A stretch of 64,000 nucleotides of DNA from Chryseomicrobium sp. FSL W7-1435 (GTDB taxonomy: Bacteria; Bacillota; Bacilli; Bacillales_A; Planococcaceae). The position numbers and the translations under genes are program-made. How positions within the stretch are numbered: position 1 is the stretch's first letter; the number at the start of each line of letters is the position of its first letter. The stretch spans positions 1,488,001 through 1,552,000 of the forward strand of contig NZ_CP151997.1 of the NCBI RefSeq assembly GCF_038595005.1, given 5' to 3'. Under the pieces are notes generated by a model. That model made no database searches. It was given only the letters and a program-made list of their open reading frames with translations, and had not been told where the DNA came from. Shown in pieces: positions 1 to 8,301 of the stretch.

Positions 1-918
1 GTTGAACTAACTGAGGAAATGACAAAGCAGATGGTCAACGAATTATTGCCGGCAGATAAGCGAGAAGAGTTCGCTGAAAAAGGTGAAACGGATTTCGGAT
101 TTGCTCTTGGCGAAAAATGTCGCTTCCGGATAAATGCCTATCATCAACAAAAACGTATGGCTCTGGCTGCTCGACAAATTTCGAATACCATTCCAACGTT
201 GCAACAACTGAACATGCCAAAGGTATTATATGACTTAGCGGAACGTCCACAAGGCTTGATTTTAGTCACTGGGCCAACTGGTTCTGGGAAATCGACAACA
301 CTTGCAGCAATGATTGACCATATCAATCGCACGACGTCTCGTCATATTTTGACATTGGAAGATCCAATCGAGTATGTACATCCGCACAATCAATCAATCG
401 TGAACCAACGAGAAATCGGTGCAGATTCGATGAGTTTTGCCAATGCGTTGCGTGCAGCTCTTCGTCAAGATCCAGACGTCATTCTAGTTGGAGAGATGCG
501 AGACTTGGAAACCATTTCAACCGCTATCACAGCTGCTGAAACCGGTCACTTAGTAATGGGAACATTACATACAAGTTCGGCCCCAACAACTATCGACAGA
601 ATTATTGATGTGTTTCCGCCGTTTCAACAAGGTCAAATTCGTATTCAACTTGGTAACGTTTTACAGGGAATTGTTTCTCAACGATTATTCGTCAACGCCA
701 CCGGAAATGGGAGGGTAGCAGCTACTGAAATTTTAATTTCAACGCCAGCTGTATCCAACTTGATTCGAAACGAAAAAGTACACCAGATTCAAAACGTCAT
801 GCAGACGAGTCGTGCACTCGGCATGCATACACTTGAAGCGAATATTCAAGAACTCATCACTAAAGGTTCCATCAAGTACGAAGATGCCAAGCCATACTTA
901 CCGGCAGGTGATTACTAA
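1..918 (+). CDS. pilT: PilT twitching-motility ATPase (5' partial)
   Basis: Retraction ATPase of the type IV pilus; a cytoplasmic hexamer that powers pilus disassembly. The reading frame is open from base 1, so the N-terminus lies outside the window. Visible motifs: Walker A GPTGSGKST (271-297), Asp box LEDPIEY, Walker B ILVGEMRD (about 481-504) and His box GHLVMGTLHT (about 544-573). AIRAGRE-like C-terminal retraction signature is not clearly present (the region reads VAATEIL), yet the GEMRD/His-box spacing is PilT-like rather than PilB-like. The stop overlaps the pilC start by one base (TAATG), so the two are translationally coupled. PilB is presumably upstream of the window. Confidence 0.93.
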   Translation, partial: VELTEEMTKQMVNELLPADKREEFAEKGETDFGFALGEKCRFRINAYHQQKRMALAARQISNTIPTLQQLNMPKVLYDLAERPQGLILVTGPTGSGKSTTLAAMIDHINRTTSRHILTLEDPIEYVHPHNQSIVNQREIGADSMSFANALRAALRQDPDVILVGEMRDLETISTAITAAETGHLVMGTLHTSSAPTTIDRIIDVFPPFQQGQIRIQLGNVLQGIVSQRLFVNATGNGRVAATEILISTPAVSNLIRNEKVHQIQNVMQTSRALGMHTLEANIQELITKGSIKYEDAKPYLPAGDY

Positions 919-2123
919 TGGCAGTTTACCGCTATAATGGAAGATCCATCGAAGGAGCCATAAAAAAAGGAACCATCGATGCTTCGACAAAAGCCCAAGC
1001 AATTCAAAAGTTGCGTGATCTGAAAATCAATCCACGCGAAGTGGAAGAGTCGAAATCAATTCTTCACAAAGAACTATCGATTGGTCAAAAAGTAAAAAAT
1101 CAAGATTTTGTTATCTACGTTCGTCAGTTTGCGACTCTGATTCGTGCAGGAGTTTCGATTGTTGAGTCTACTCGTATACTTGCTGATCAAACGAAATCCA
1201 AACCATTGAAAAAAGCACTTAACAACATTGAAGAAGATGTTCGCAGTGGATTAACATTTTCCGATGCAGCAGCAAAATATCCGAATGTGTTTCCGGGAGT
1301 TTTTGTGAACATGATTCGGGCAGGCGAAGCGACAGGGAATTTGGATACGTCGTTAGACAGGTTAGCAATGTCGCTTGAGAAACAATTTGCTATTAAGAAA
1401 AAAGTACAATCTACAATGACTTACCCTGTCATATTATTAATTCTTACTTTCGGAGTGGCTGGTTTCTTAATGTTGACAGTAGTTCCTAATTTCGTCGATA
1501 TGTTTGATGATATGGGAGCTGAACTTCCTACTATCACTAAAGTCGTTATGGCAATGAGTGAGTTCTTACAAACGAGCTGGTATATCATAATAATTGCAAT
1601 TGTAATTTTTGTATCGGTATTTATGTGGCTTTTTAAAAACAATAAAAAGTTTAATTTTGGAGTTTATTACACAATTATGCGAATGCCAGTTTTTGGCCAA
1701 CTTGTTCAGAAATCATCAATTGCTCGTGTAACACGAACATTATCGTCACTCTTTAGTTCATCAGTACCTATACTCCAAGCTTTAACAATTGTCGAAAAAG
1801 TATCGGGAAATCCGGTAATCGGAAATGTGCTTTTGGAGGCAAAACGTAGTTTAGAAAAAGGGAGTACGTTAACAGCTCCCCTACAAGCAAGTTGGATTTT
1901 CCCACCTCTGGTAACGCAGATGACTATGATTGGAGAGCAAACCGGATCACTTGATTACATGCTTGAGAAAGTTGCCATTTTTTATGAAGAAGAGGTAGAC
2001 CGAACAGTTGATACATTGAAATCCTTGATTGAGCCACTAATGATACTTTTTTTGGCGTTTATAGTTGGTGGGATTGTAATGGCAATCATGATACCCATGT
2101 TTAGTCTATATGAACAAATTTAA
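918..2123 (+). CDS. pilC: Type IV pilus inner-membrane platform protein PilC
   Basis: Membrane platform on which the PilB and PilT ATPases act. At 401 aa it has the standard PilC/GspF length, with two T2SSF repeats (about residues 65-190 and 270-395). There are three hydrophobic segments, near residues 165-190, 220-240 and 375-395. The first repeat carries the FVYVRQFATLIRAGVSI-type motif, and the second repeats it as ARVTRTLSSLFSSSVPI. Its start overlaps the pilT stop. The DNA becomes more AT-rich in its second half, leading into pilA. ComGB is a paralogue, but the pil neighbourhood favours PilC. Confidence 0.95.
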   Translation: MAVYRYNGRSIEGAIKKGTIDASTKAQAIQKLRDLKINPREVEESKSILHKELSIGQKVKNQDFVIYVRQFATLIRAGVSIVESTRILADQTKSKPLKKALNNIEEDVRSGLTFSDAAAKYPNVFPGVFVNMIRAGEATGNLDTSLDRLAMSLEKQFAIKKKVQSTMTYPVILLILTFGVAGFLMLTVVPNFVDMFDDMGAELPTITKVVMAMSEFLQTSWYIIIIAIVIFVSVFMWLFKNNKKFNFGVYYTIMRMPVFGQLVQKSSIARVTRTLSSLFSSSVPILQALTIVEKVSGNPVIGNVLLEAKRSLEKGSTLTAPLQASWIFPPLVTQMTMIGEQTGSLDYMLEKVAIFYEEEVDRTVDTLKSLIEPLMILFLAFIVGGIVMAIMIPMFSLYEQI

Positions 2124-2161
2124 GCTTTATATATTCTCTTTTAAGGAGGTGAAAAATAAAA

Positions 2162-2740
2162 ATGAACGAACACATGTACTTAGAAGAAAAAAATGAAACG
2201 ATGGGAGAGAACTCATTCATGAAAAAATTACTCAAAAAACGCTTAAACCAAAAAGGTTTGACACTAATTGAATTACTAGCTGTAATCGTTATTTTGGCTA
2301 TTGTTGCTGCAATTGCAGTGCCTGCGATTGGAAACATTATCGAAAATTCAAGGTATAATGCTGTTAAAGGTGATGCAACAAATGTTTTAAGTGCATCTCA
2401 ACTTTATTTTACTGAAAATGCAGAAGAGGAATATGTTACTGTTGGAGCTTTATTAGGTCTTGGATATCTTGAGTCAGCTGGTGAACTTCCTGCAACTAGT
2501 AATGAAGTTAAATCAGGATCAACTGCACCTACTGCATCAGCTACAGAATCATTTGTAGCAAAAATAAGTGGTGGAAATCAATTAACAACTTCTGCTATTG
2601 AATATAGTGGATCAAAAACTATAACATTTAGTAGTGCTACTTTAGAGGCTATTAATGGAGACACTTTCACTGGTAGTACTGATACTACTAAAGTTATAAA
2701 TACAACAGCAGCAACAAATGCTGAAACGGCAATTCAATAA
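2162..2740 (+). CDS. pilA: Type IV prepilin (major pilin candidate)
   Basis: Structural pilin with a class III signal: a basic leader ending in Gly, then LTLIELLAVIVILAI with Glu at mature position 5. This is cleaved by PilD and packed as the pilus core helix. A very strong SD, AAGGAGGTGA (2143-2152), supports ATG 2162, giving an unusually long 32-residue leader. ATG 2219, preceded by GGGAGAG, would give a typical 13-residue leader, so the start is not settled. The mature C-terminal part is Ser/Thr/Ala-rich and Cys-free, so it lacks the disulphide loop of Gram-negative PilA. Codon use is clearly more AT-rich than in pilM-pilO. It is the only prepilin gene in this window. Confidence 0.9.
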   Translation: MNEHMYLEEKNETMGENSFMKKLLKKRLNQKGLTLIELLAVIVILAIVAAIAVPAIGNIIENSRYNAVKGDATNVLSASQLYFTENAEEEYVTVGALLGLGYLESAGELPATSNEVKSGSTAPTASATESFVAKISGGNQLTTSAIEYSGSKTITFSSATLEAINGDTFTGSTDTTKVINTTAATNAETAIQ

Positions 2741-2755
2741 TACCAACCTTATTTG

Positions 2756-2775
2756 AAGCCGGAGAAATCCGGCTT
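2756..2775 (+). other. Intra-operon hairpin between pilA and pilM
   Basis: Perfect 7-bp inverted repeat AAGCCGG / CCGGCTT around a 6-base loop, 15 bases after the pilA stop. There is no T-tract, so it is not a normal intrinsic terminator. Position and form fit a 3' stabiliser or processing site that could raise pilin mRNA over the downstream assembly genes (inference). Confidence 0.55.
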
Positions 2776-2829
2776 GACATAAGCTTGGCATTCGACAAGC
2801 AGATAGAGAATCGCGAGAGGGGTCATGGG

Positions 2830-3822
2830 ATGTTTCGAAAACGCGGGAGTCGACAGGTTGTGTCGATGGATCTTCACGAAACGGTATTGCGTGCGCTCGT
2901 TCGACCACGAGATGATGGGGACGACTGGTTGTTGTATGAAGCAGCTGTGCCATCGGGTTACGTGGAAGACGATGTGATAAAAGATGAAATTGGTTATTTT
3001 ACATGGTTGAAGGATCAAATTGCGGCGTGGGGATTGAAAAGAGACCAGGTCCGTTATTTTGTGCCAGATAGTGCCGTGATGATGAAAGCGATTGAGCACC
3101 CCGAAGATGTGAAACCTGAAGGATTAAAAGGATATGTGCAAATGGAGCTTGGTCGGTCGATTCAGTTGCCATTTGAAAACCCATTACTTGATGTCTATGA
3201 TCCAGTTCCAGGCGACCAGAAAGCAACATTGTTTGCGGCACCAGCTGAAGAAGTGATGCGCTTTGCGAATGTTTTGGATGATGCAGGAGTGGATCCTGTG
3301 ATTGCCGATCTTCGAGCATTGTCATCTATTCGTTACTTTACAAAACGCAATTATTTTCAAAAAGAAAAATCATACCTTCTCGTGGAGTGGTTGATGACAG
3401 GTGTTGTCGTAACGATCTACCGTGATGGACAAGTAGAATTCCTGCGCTACCAACCTTTTGAAAGAGAAAACGGTATGTACCGTGCATATTCTGAAGGAGA
3501 AGATATTGCCTTTCGCTTAGAGGGAGATGTCGAGAGTTATCGCTACCAACTGTCTGAGCAAGTGACAGAGCTTGAGCGAATGATGACCTTCTACCGCTTC
3601 TCGATTCATAAGGGCGACATTGCAGTAGAAGAAATTATTGCGTTCGGGGAATCGCCGGAACTCGATTATATTGATTCTCTGCTTCAAGACAATCCTTCAT
3701 TCCCGCCAGTCACTATGATACGCGATGAAGATGTGCGCAAGTTCTATAACGGCTTTGGCACGAGTGATGTGTCACTGATCGGTCTGGCGTTAAAGGGGGA
3801 TGTTCATGAATCCGGAGATTAA
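2830..3822 (+). CDS. pilM: PilM, actin-like type IV pilus assembly protein
   Basis: Cytoplasmic actin/FtsA-fold protein that binds the N-terminal tail of PilN and links the pilus platform to the alignment complex. It is 330 aa, with VVSMDLHETVLRAL near the N-terminus resembling the PilM/FtsA first phosphate-binding segment. The PVLDVYDPVPGDQ and LLVEWLMTGVVVTIY segments match PilM family patterns. ATG 2830 is preceded by GAGAGGGG (2814-2821); the longer upstream frame has no ribosome site. It overlaps pilN by 17 bases. Identification rests mainly on position between pilA and pilN plus weak family resemblance. Confidence 0.82.
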   Translation: MFRKRGSRQVVSMDLHETVLRALVRPRDDGDDWLLYEAAVPSGYVEDDVIKDEIGYFTWLKDQIAAWGLKRDQVRYFVPDSAVMMKAIEHPEDVKPEGLKGYVQMELGRSIQLPFENPLLDVYDPVPGDQKATLFAAPAEEVMRFANVLDDAGVDPVIADLRALSSIRYFTKRNYFQKEKSYLLVEWLMTGVVVTIYRDGQVEFLRYQPFERENGMYRAYSEGEDIAFRLEGDVESYRYQLSEQVTELERMMTFYRFSIHKGDIAVEEIIAFGESPELDYIDSLLQDNPSFPPVTMIRDEDVRKFYNGFGTSDVSLIGLALKGDVHESGD

Positions 3823-4402
3823 TTTACTTCCCGTCTTTGAAAAGCGAAAGCCGGAAAGTTTTCTTGGCCTTATTTTATTTATTGTAGTATTGGGTGCACT
3901 TATTGTATTTTTAGCGATTTACTTGATGGGGATTAAACAAGATGCAGCCGATTTAGCTGCTGAGGAACAAAACCTGATTGCCCAGCGAACAGCTCTTCAA
4001 CAGCAAGTGACTTCCACTGATCCTGAACCGGAAATTACGTATGCAGATGCAGTGCTATTTGTCGAAACTAATTCGTATCCTGTTTCTCCACTGTATGAAG
4101 AAATTCAAAACTTAGCCGACGCCAATACATACGTCCGCAACTATAGTTTTAGCCCGGAAGCCATTACGCTAGCAGTCGATTTTGAAACGAAATCGGAAAT
4201 CGCCTTTTTTGTAGAGAATTTGATGAAAAGCAACTACTTTGCTAACGTTCAAGTCGATAGTATTTTAGAATTCGAGCCACTTAGTACAACGGAAGAACCT
4301 GAAGGCATTGTTGAAGAAGAGCAAGTAGCCCCGCGCTACACGGCTTCGATTCGCATTACGCCACTTCCTGAGTTTGTCGCACAGGGGGTGACGCAGCCAT
4401 GA
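3806..4402 (+). CDS. pilN: PilN, type IV pilus alignment-complex protein
   Basis: Bitopic membrane protein of the PilMNO complex. The N-terminal NPEINLLPVFEKR matches the conserved INLLP motif by which PilN docks onto PilM. It is followed by one transmembrane helix (about residues 17-42), a short coiled segment and a ferredoxin-like extracytoplasmic domain, 198 aa in total. ATG 3806 is chosen because AAAGGGGGA (3792-3800) is six bases upstream; ATG 3800 overlaps that site. It overlaps pilM by 17 bases and pilO by 4. Confidence 0.88.
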   Translation: MNPEINLLPVFEKRKPESFLGLILFIVVLGALIVFLAIYLMGIKQDAADLAAEEQNLIAQRTALQQQVTSTDPEPEITYADAVLFVETNSYPVSPLYEEIQNLADANTYVRNYSFSPEAITLAVDFETKSEIAFFVENLMKSNYFANVQVDSILEFEPLSTTEEPEGIVEEEQVAPRYTASIRITPLPEFVAQGVTQP

Positions 4403-5139
4403 TGGATTCTATTCGTGAAAACAAGCGAGCCGCTCTTTTACTGTTAGGTGCTGTGATTGCCTTACTTCTTGCGGGCATTTACTACTTATATATTGTGCCA
4501 CTTCAACAAGAAAATGACGCGAAACGAAATGCCAATGCACTCATCCAATCCGAAATCGTCGTTCTTCAAGAACAAGTGGGAGACGGAGAAGGTGAACTTC
4601 CTTTACAAGATGACCCTTACGAACTGATGAAGAAAGTTCCGAATCAACTGGAGCTGGATAAAATCATTCGGACGATTGAAGAGATTGAATTGATCACCGA
4701 CACAAAAGTTGGCAGCATCAACTTCAATGGCTATGAATCCGAAGGTGTCACTGGTTTTGCCGAAGAAGAAGAGGAAGATGTTGTGAACGAAGAACCAGAA
4801 CAACAAGCCGAAACACCAGAAACGGATGAAGAGACTCCTGAACCAGGCGACTCCTCAACAGAGGCTCGTGAAGAAGCCTCAACGGAAGAAACACCCACTT
4901 CGACAATCTCTGTAGCAGACCTGCCACTCGAGCTTCGTATGATTACGATGACGATTGACGTGACAGCCGAGACAGAAGAGCAACTCGTTGCTATAATGAA
5001 AGAAATCGAAAACTTAGAACGCGTGTACCGTATCGACGCACTTGATACAGGACTTCCTGGAGAAGAGCAGATTGCTTCTGAAGCAGAAGAGCAGATCAGT
5101 GCATCTGTAACCGTGACTACGTTTTATTATATTCAATGA
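4399..5139 (+). CDS. pilO: PilO-like type IV pilus alignment protein
   Basis: Partner of PilN in the extracytoplasmic alignment complex. The 246-aa protein has one N-terminal transmembrane helix (about residues 12-32) and a short coiled coil. A long Glu/Pro/Thr-rich insert (about residues 115-165) follows, then a C-terminal alpha/beta domain. The acidic insert is not typical of Gram-negative PilO and may be an extended linker through the thick wall (inference). ATGA overlap with pilN. No pilP or secretin gene follows, as expected for a cell with a single membrane. Confidence 0.8.
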   Translation: MMDSIRENKRAALLLLGAVIALLLAGIYYLYIVPLQQENDAKRNANALIQSEIVVLQEQVGDGEGELPLQDDPYELMKKVPNQLELDKIIRTIEEIELITDTKVGSINFNGYESEGVTGFAEEEEEDVVNEEPEQQAETPETDEETPEPGDSSTEAREEASTEETPTSTISVADLPLELRMITMTIDVTAETEEQLVAIMKEIENLERVYRIDALDTGLPGEEQIASEAEEQISASVTVTTFYYIQ

Positions 5140-5158
5140 GCCTGAAGGGGTGGTTGTG

Positions 5159-6712
5159 ATGGAAGTTGGACAAACAATCGTTTATATTTTTGTCTATCTT
5201 TTACCTGCAGCCACTCTTTTTATATTGTCTGTTATAGCCCTTCTCTCTAATCCTTCAAACCGTGACAATCAAGTTGTAGCGGCTATCCCCTTCATGTATT
5301 CCACACTATTCTTCTTTGAGTTTATTCGACATCTGCTTCCTATCGATAAGAGCCCTATAATGGTTACTTTCATTTTTGGAAATTTAGGTCTGCTGATGTT
5401 AGGTATTTCACTACATCTATATTTGCAGATCAGTCGCGTCTATTTGCATCGCAAAATCTGGTTATATCCCTTTAGTTTATATTTCATCCCAGCTGTGCTG
5501 ATTTTTATCAACCTTTTCAGTGGAGGGAATATCACCAACAGTGATGTTTTCACCCAACAAGGCGCGTGGATTGTTCCTGAATATAATGCGAAGTATTATG
5601 GAACGATGGCAGGTTCAATATTCCTAATTTTAATATCAGTTTGCATCATGAATTTAGGTATTAAACTTGAAAATGATAGTAGTCGAGTAAAACTATTAAA
5701 ATTTATTCGAAATGGTTCTATCGTGACGCTACTATTGATGTTGATACTAGGATTGGTGAATTTCGGTAGTATCTTACCTCCGCATTCCTATATTTTAATT
5801 GGCCTTATTTTTAGTATGTATTTGGTCATTGCCATCTATAAATTTAATTTAATCCCTTCTCTTGCAGAGAGGTACCTGACGATATTTGATCTGAACCCCA
5901 ATGCACTCGTCATCATCAATGAACGTTTTGAGCTGATTGAATTGAACGACGCAGCGACTAAGCAAATTCATCGGTTTGGTCTAAAAGGGACCAACTTGAA
6001 GGAAATGCTTGGGCAGCTGACGATTGGAGCGCAATTTGCAGATTTTATTGAAACGCTTAAAAAAACGCCAGTCCATCATCAAGATACTTTCTCTTTTAAA
6101 GTGAATGGAGAAAAGATTCATTTACGGATGGATGGTGCGCTGATGAAAATAGATGCGAATACGCTATTTGCCATCATTTTCCGAGATATGACGAAGGAGA
6201 TTGAATCTAGTCGTCTCGTTAATCGATTGGCGTACCGTGATTCTTTGACAGGTCTTGCTAACCGGACTTATTTTATTCAAGAACTTGAAAATGCTATGGT
6301 GCTCCAAAAACCAGTTGGCGTATTGCTGATTGATCTGAACCGTTTTAAACAAGTGAATGATCGGTATGGCCATTTGAGTGGAGATGAAGTGCTGAAAGCT
6401 TTTGCCGAACTGTTGTCTAAATCATTTCCATCGCCTCATTTCGCTGCACGTCTCGGAGGCGACGAGTTCGTCGTTTTACTATTCGGGATTACGCGCCAAC
6501 CACAGCTTGATGAAAATATCCAGTTCATCCGTCAAAAAGGAAAGAACTTTAAAGTTCACCTAGGAGAACATGAGATTCCTGTCGAATACAGTGTAGGTGG
6601 AGCGTATTATCAATATGGCGACACGCTAGACGAACTGTTGATGCGTGCAGATGAACAGATGTACAAAGAAAAATACAAAGATCGTCCCCATGAAAGGAAT
6701 TCATTCAATTGA
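5159..6712 (+). CDS. Membrane sensor with PAS and GGDEF domain (diguanylate cyclase)
   Basis: Predicted diguanylate cyclase making c-di-GMP. Of 517 aa, residues 1-225 hold about seven hydrophobic helices (7TM sensor type). A PAS-like domain follows (about 230-335; LNPNALVIINERFELIELND), then GGDEF (about 345-505). The signature GGDEF at 433-437 is intact, as are LTGLANR and DLNRFKQVND, so it should be active. The RxxD inhibitory site expected just before the signature is absent (PSPH there), suggesting no product inhibition at that site. ATG 5159 follows GAAGGGG. It sits inside the pil operon between pilO and pilD, which suggests control of pilus activity (inference). Confidence 0.9.
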   Translation: MEVGQTIVYIFVYLLPAATLFILSVIALLSNPSNRDNQVVAAIPFMYSTLFFFEFIRHLLPIDKSPIMVTFIFGNLGLLMLGISLHLYLQISRVYLHRKIWLYPFSLYFIPAVLIFINLFSGGNITNSDVFTQQGAWIVPEYNAKYYGTMAGSIFLILISVCIMNLGIKLENDSSRVKLLKFIRNGSIVTLLLMLILGLVNFGSILPPHSYILIGLIFSMYLVIAIYKFNLIPSLAERYLTIFDLNPNALVIINERFELIELNDAATKQIHRFGLKGTNLKEMLGQLTIGAQFADFIETLKKTPVHHQDTFSFKVNGEKIHLRMDGALMKIDANTLFAIIFRDMTKEIESSRLVNRLAYRDSLTGLANRTYFIQELENAMVLQKPVGVLLIDLNRFKQVNDRYGHLSGDEVLKAFAELLSKSFPSPHFAARLGGDEFVVLLFGITRQPQLDENIQFIRQKGKNFKVHLGEHEIPVEYSVGGAYYQYGDTLDELLMRADEQMYKEKYKDRPHERNSFN

Positions 6713-7461
6713 CCGCTGTCGTGACAACCTTCTTTTTTATCTATGGTTTAGTGTTTGGTAGTTTTTATAATGTTGTTGGCCTTCGAGTGCCAGAGGGTGA
6801 ATCCATTGTCCGTCCGCCTTCGCATTGCCCGAAGTGTAATCGACGTTTGACCGTGCTTGACCTTATTCCCGTATTTTCTTATTTATTTTTAAGAGGAGAG
6901 TGTCGTGGATGTGGGTCGAAGATTAGCTTTATTTATCCATTGATGGAACTGATAACAGGTATCTTATTTGCCCTTGCATTTTGGCATTTTGGTTGGTCAT
7001 GGGAACTGGCTGTTGCGTTATTATTCTACTCGTTATTAGTCGTATTGACGGTGTCAGATTTAGCCTATATGTTGATTCCAGACAAGTTTTTGCTGTTTTT
7101 CGGAATCCCGCTCGTCATTTTACGAATTTTCGAACCTCTTGACCCATGGTGGGATAGCTACCTAGGTGCTGCCGTCGGGTTTAGCTTATTGCTGTTGATA
7201 GCCATTGTCTCGCGTGGAGGCATGGGAGGCGGCGACATCAAATTATTTCTAGTGATTGGGATTGTGCTCGGTACAATCAATTCGCTAGTCGTTCTTGCCA
7301 TAGCTTCTGTCATTGGGTTGATTTTTGGTCTAATTTCTCTACGTTTATCGAAACGCGGACGAAAGACACCTATTCCATTTGGTCCGTCGATTGCCATTGC
7401 TGCTGTTGTAGTGCATCTCTATGGTGAACAACTTATTGATTGGTATATGAACCTCTTCTAA
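6709..7461 (+). CDS. pilD: Prepilin leader peptidase/N-methyltransferase
   Basis: Membrane aspartyl protease (A24A) that cleaves prepilins at Gly and methylates the new N-terminus. The N-terminal domain has two CxxC pairs (HCPKCNRR and CRGCGSK), the zinc/methylase part. The catalytic aspartates are in SDLAYMLIPD and GMGGGDIKL. There are about seven membrane helices in 250 aa. TTG 6709 overlaps the preceding stop (TTGA), with AAAGGA ten bases upstream. In B. subtilis the orthologue ComC stands alone at this chromosomal position; here it closes the pil operon and may serve both pilus and competence pseudopilins. Confidence 0.95.
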   Translation: MTAVVTTFFFIYGLVFGSFYNVVGLRVPEGESIVRPPSHCPKCNRRLTVLDLIPVFSYLFLRGECRGCGSKISFIYPLMELITGILFALAFWHFGWSWELAVALLFYSLLVVLTVSDLAYMLIPDKFLLFFGIPLVILRIFEPLDPWWDSYLGAAVGFSLLLLIAIVSRGGMGGGDIKLFLVIGIVLGTINSLVVLAIASVIGLIFGLISLRLSKRGRKTPIPFGPSIAIAAVVVHLYGEQLIDWYMNLF

Positions 7462-7484
7462 AACCGGCGATTGCCGGTTTTTTG
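7461..7484 (+). terminator. Intrinsic terminator of the pil operon
   Basis: AAACCGGC / GCCGGTTT stem with a 4-base loop, followed by a run of six T, immediately after the pilD stop. Confidence 0.9.
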
Positions 7485-7580
7485 TCTTTTAAACTCGAAC
7501 GATTCTTCCTTCTAAATTTCATCCTTCGACTACGTTTGCATCCAGCTTCCCCTAAGCTAACAGAAAAGGAGGCGAACGGC

Positions 7581-8213
7581 TTGATCCGCACCAAACAAAA
7601 AGATTATAGCATTTACTTCATCGCCATTGCGCAGGGGGTCTTGATTGGAATCGTTGGGTTCTTGCTCATTGGCTATCTGATTACCTATCTTGACGAAAAA
7701 GGCGCTCCGTCAGAGATGACGACAGTCCCTGTCAATGCCGCACCAGAAACCGACAAGCCTGCAACGAGTGGTGAGAATGAGAGTGCACTGGACTATTACA
7801 CGGTGCAGTACGGTGTTTTTTCCACGGAAGAAGCAGCGCAAAACTATTTAAAAGGGCTTGAGTTACCAACAGCCCAAATTGTCCAACTGGATAGTTATTT
7901 ATTTATTTGGGAAGGATTTAGTGCAACTGCTGAGGGGCTATCCAAAAAACAAGAGGTCCAATCGTTTACGAAAAATGTAAAAGTCACTACGAAATCATGT
8001 CCAGCTCATGTTCAGTTGTTAGTTGAACAGTTAGCTCAAGTGGATGATCAAAATAAACTTTTGACAGAGGCAGAGCTGCGAAAATTTAAAAGTGAGGAAA
8101 TGCAAAAGCTGCAAACCATATTCGATTCTTTGAAAGATAAAACAGCCAAGTCCTTGTACTTACTCGATACGCTGTTGGTGGCAGAAAGTTGTGTCAAAAT
8201 TGAATTGAATTAA
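7581..8213 (+). CDS. SpoIIB-like SPOR-type membrane protein
   Basis: The 210-aa protein has a short cytoplasmic tail, one transmembrane helix (about residues 10-38) and a Thr/Pro/Glu linker. A SPOR-like segment follows, starting YYTVQYGVFSTEEAAQNYL (glycan-strand-binding fold), then a helical C-terminal part. TTG 7581 is set by AAAAGGAGG (7564-7572). It lies between pilD and radC where B. subtilis has spoIIB. SpoIIB assists septal peptidoglycan thinning during engulfment, so a similar role is likely (inference from position and domain). The maf gene usual after spoIIB is absent. Confidence 0.7.
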   Translation: MIRTKQKDYSIYFIAIAQGVLIGIVGFLLIGYLITYLDEKGAPSEMTTVPVNAAPETDKPATSGENESALDYYTVQYGVFSTEEAAQNYLKGLELPTAQIVQLDSYLFIWEGFSATAEGLSKKQEVQSFTKNVKVTTKSCPAHVQLLVEQLAQVDDQNKLLTEAELRKFKSEEMQKLQTIFDSLKDKTAKSLYLLDTLLVAESCVKIELN

Positions 8214-8301
8214 TCGCCTCTACACAATTTCATTATTGTAATTGCACGCGATTTTTCACCAATTCGATGACCCTGTAGACTGGTTTTAAAGGGGGAATAC
8301 C

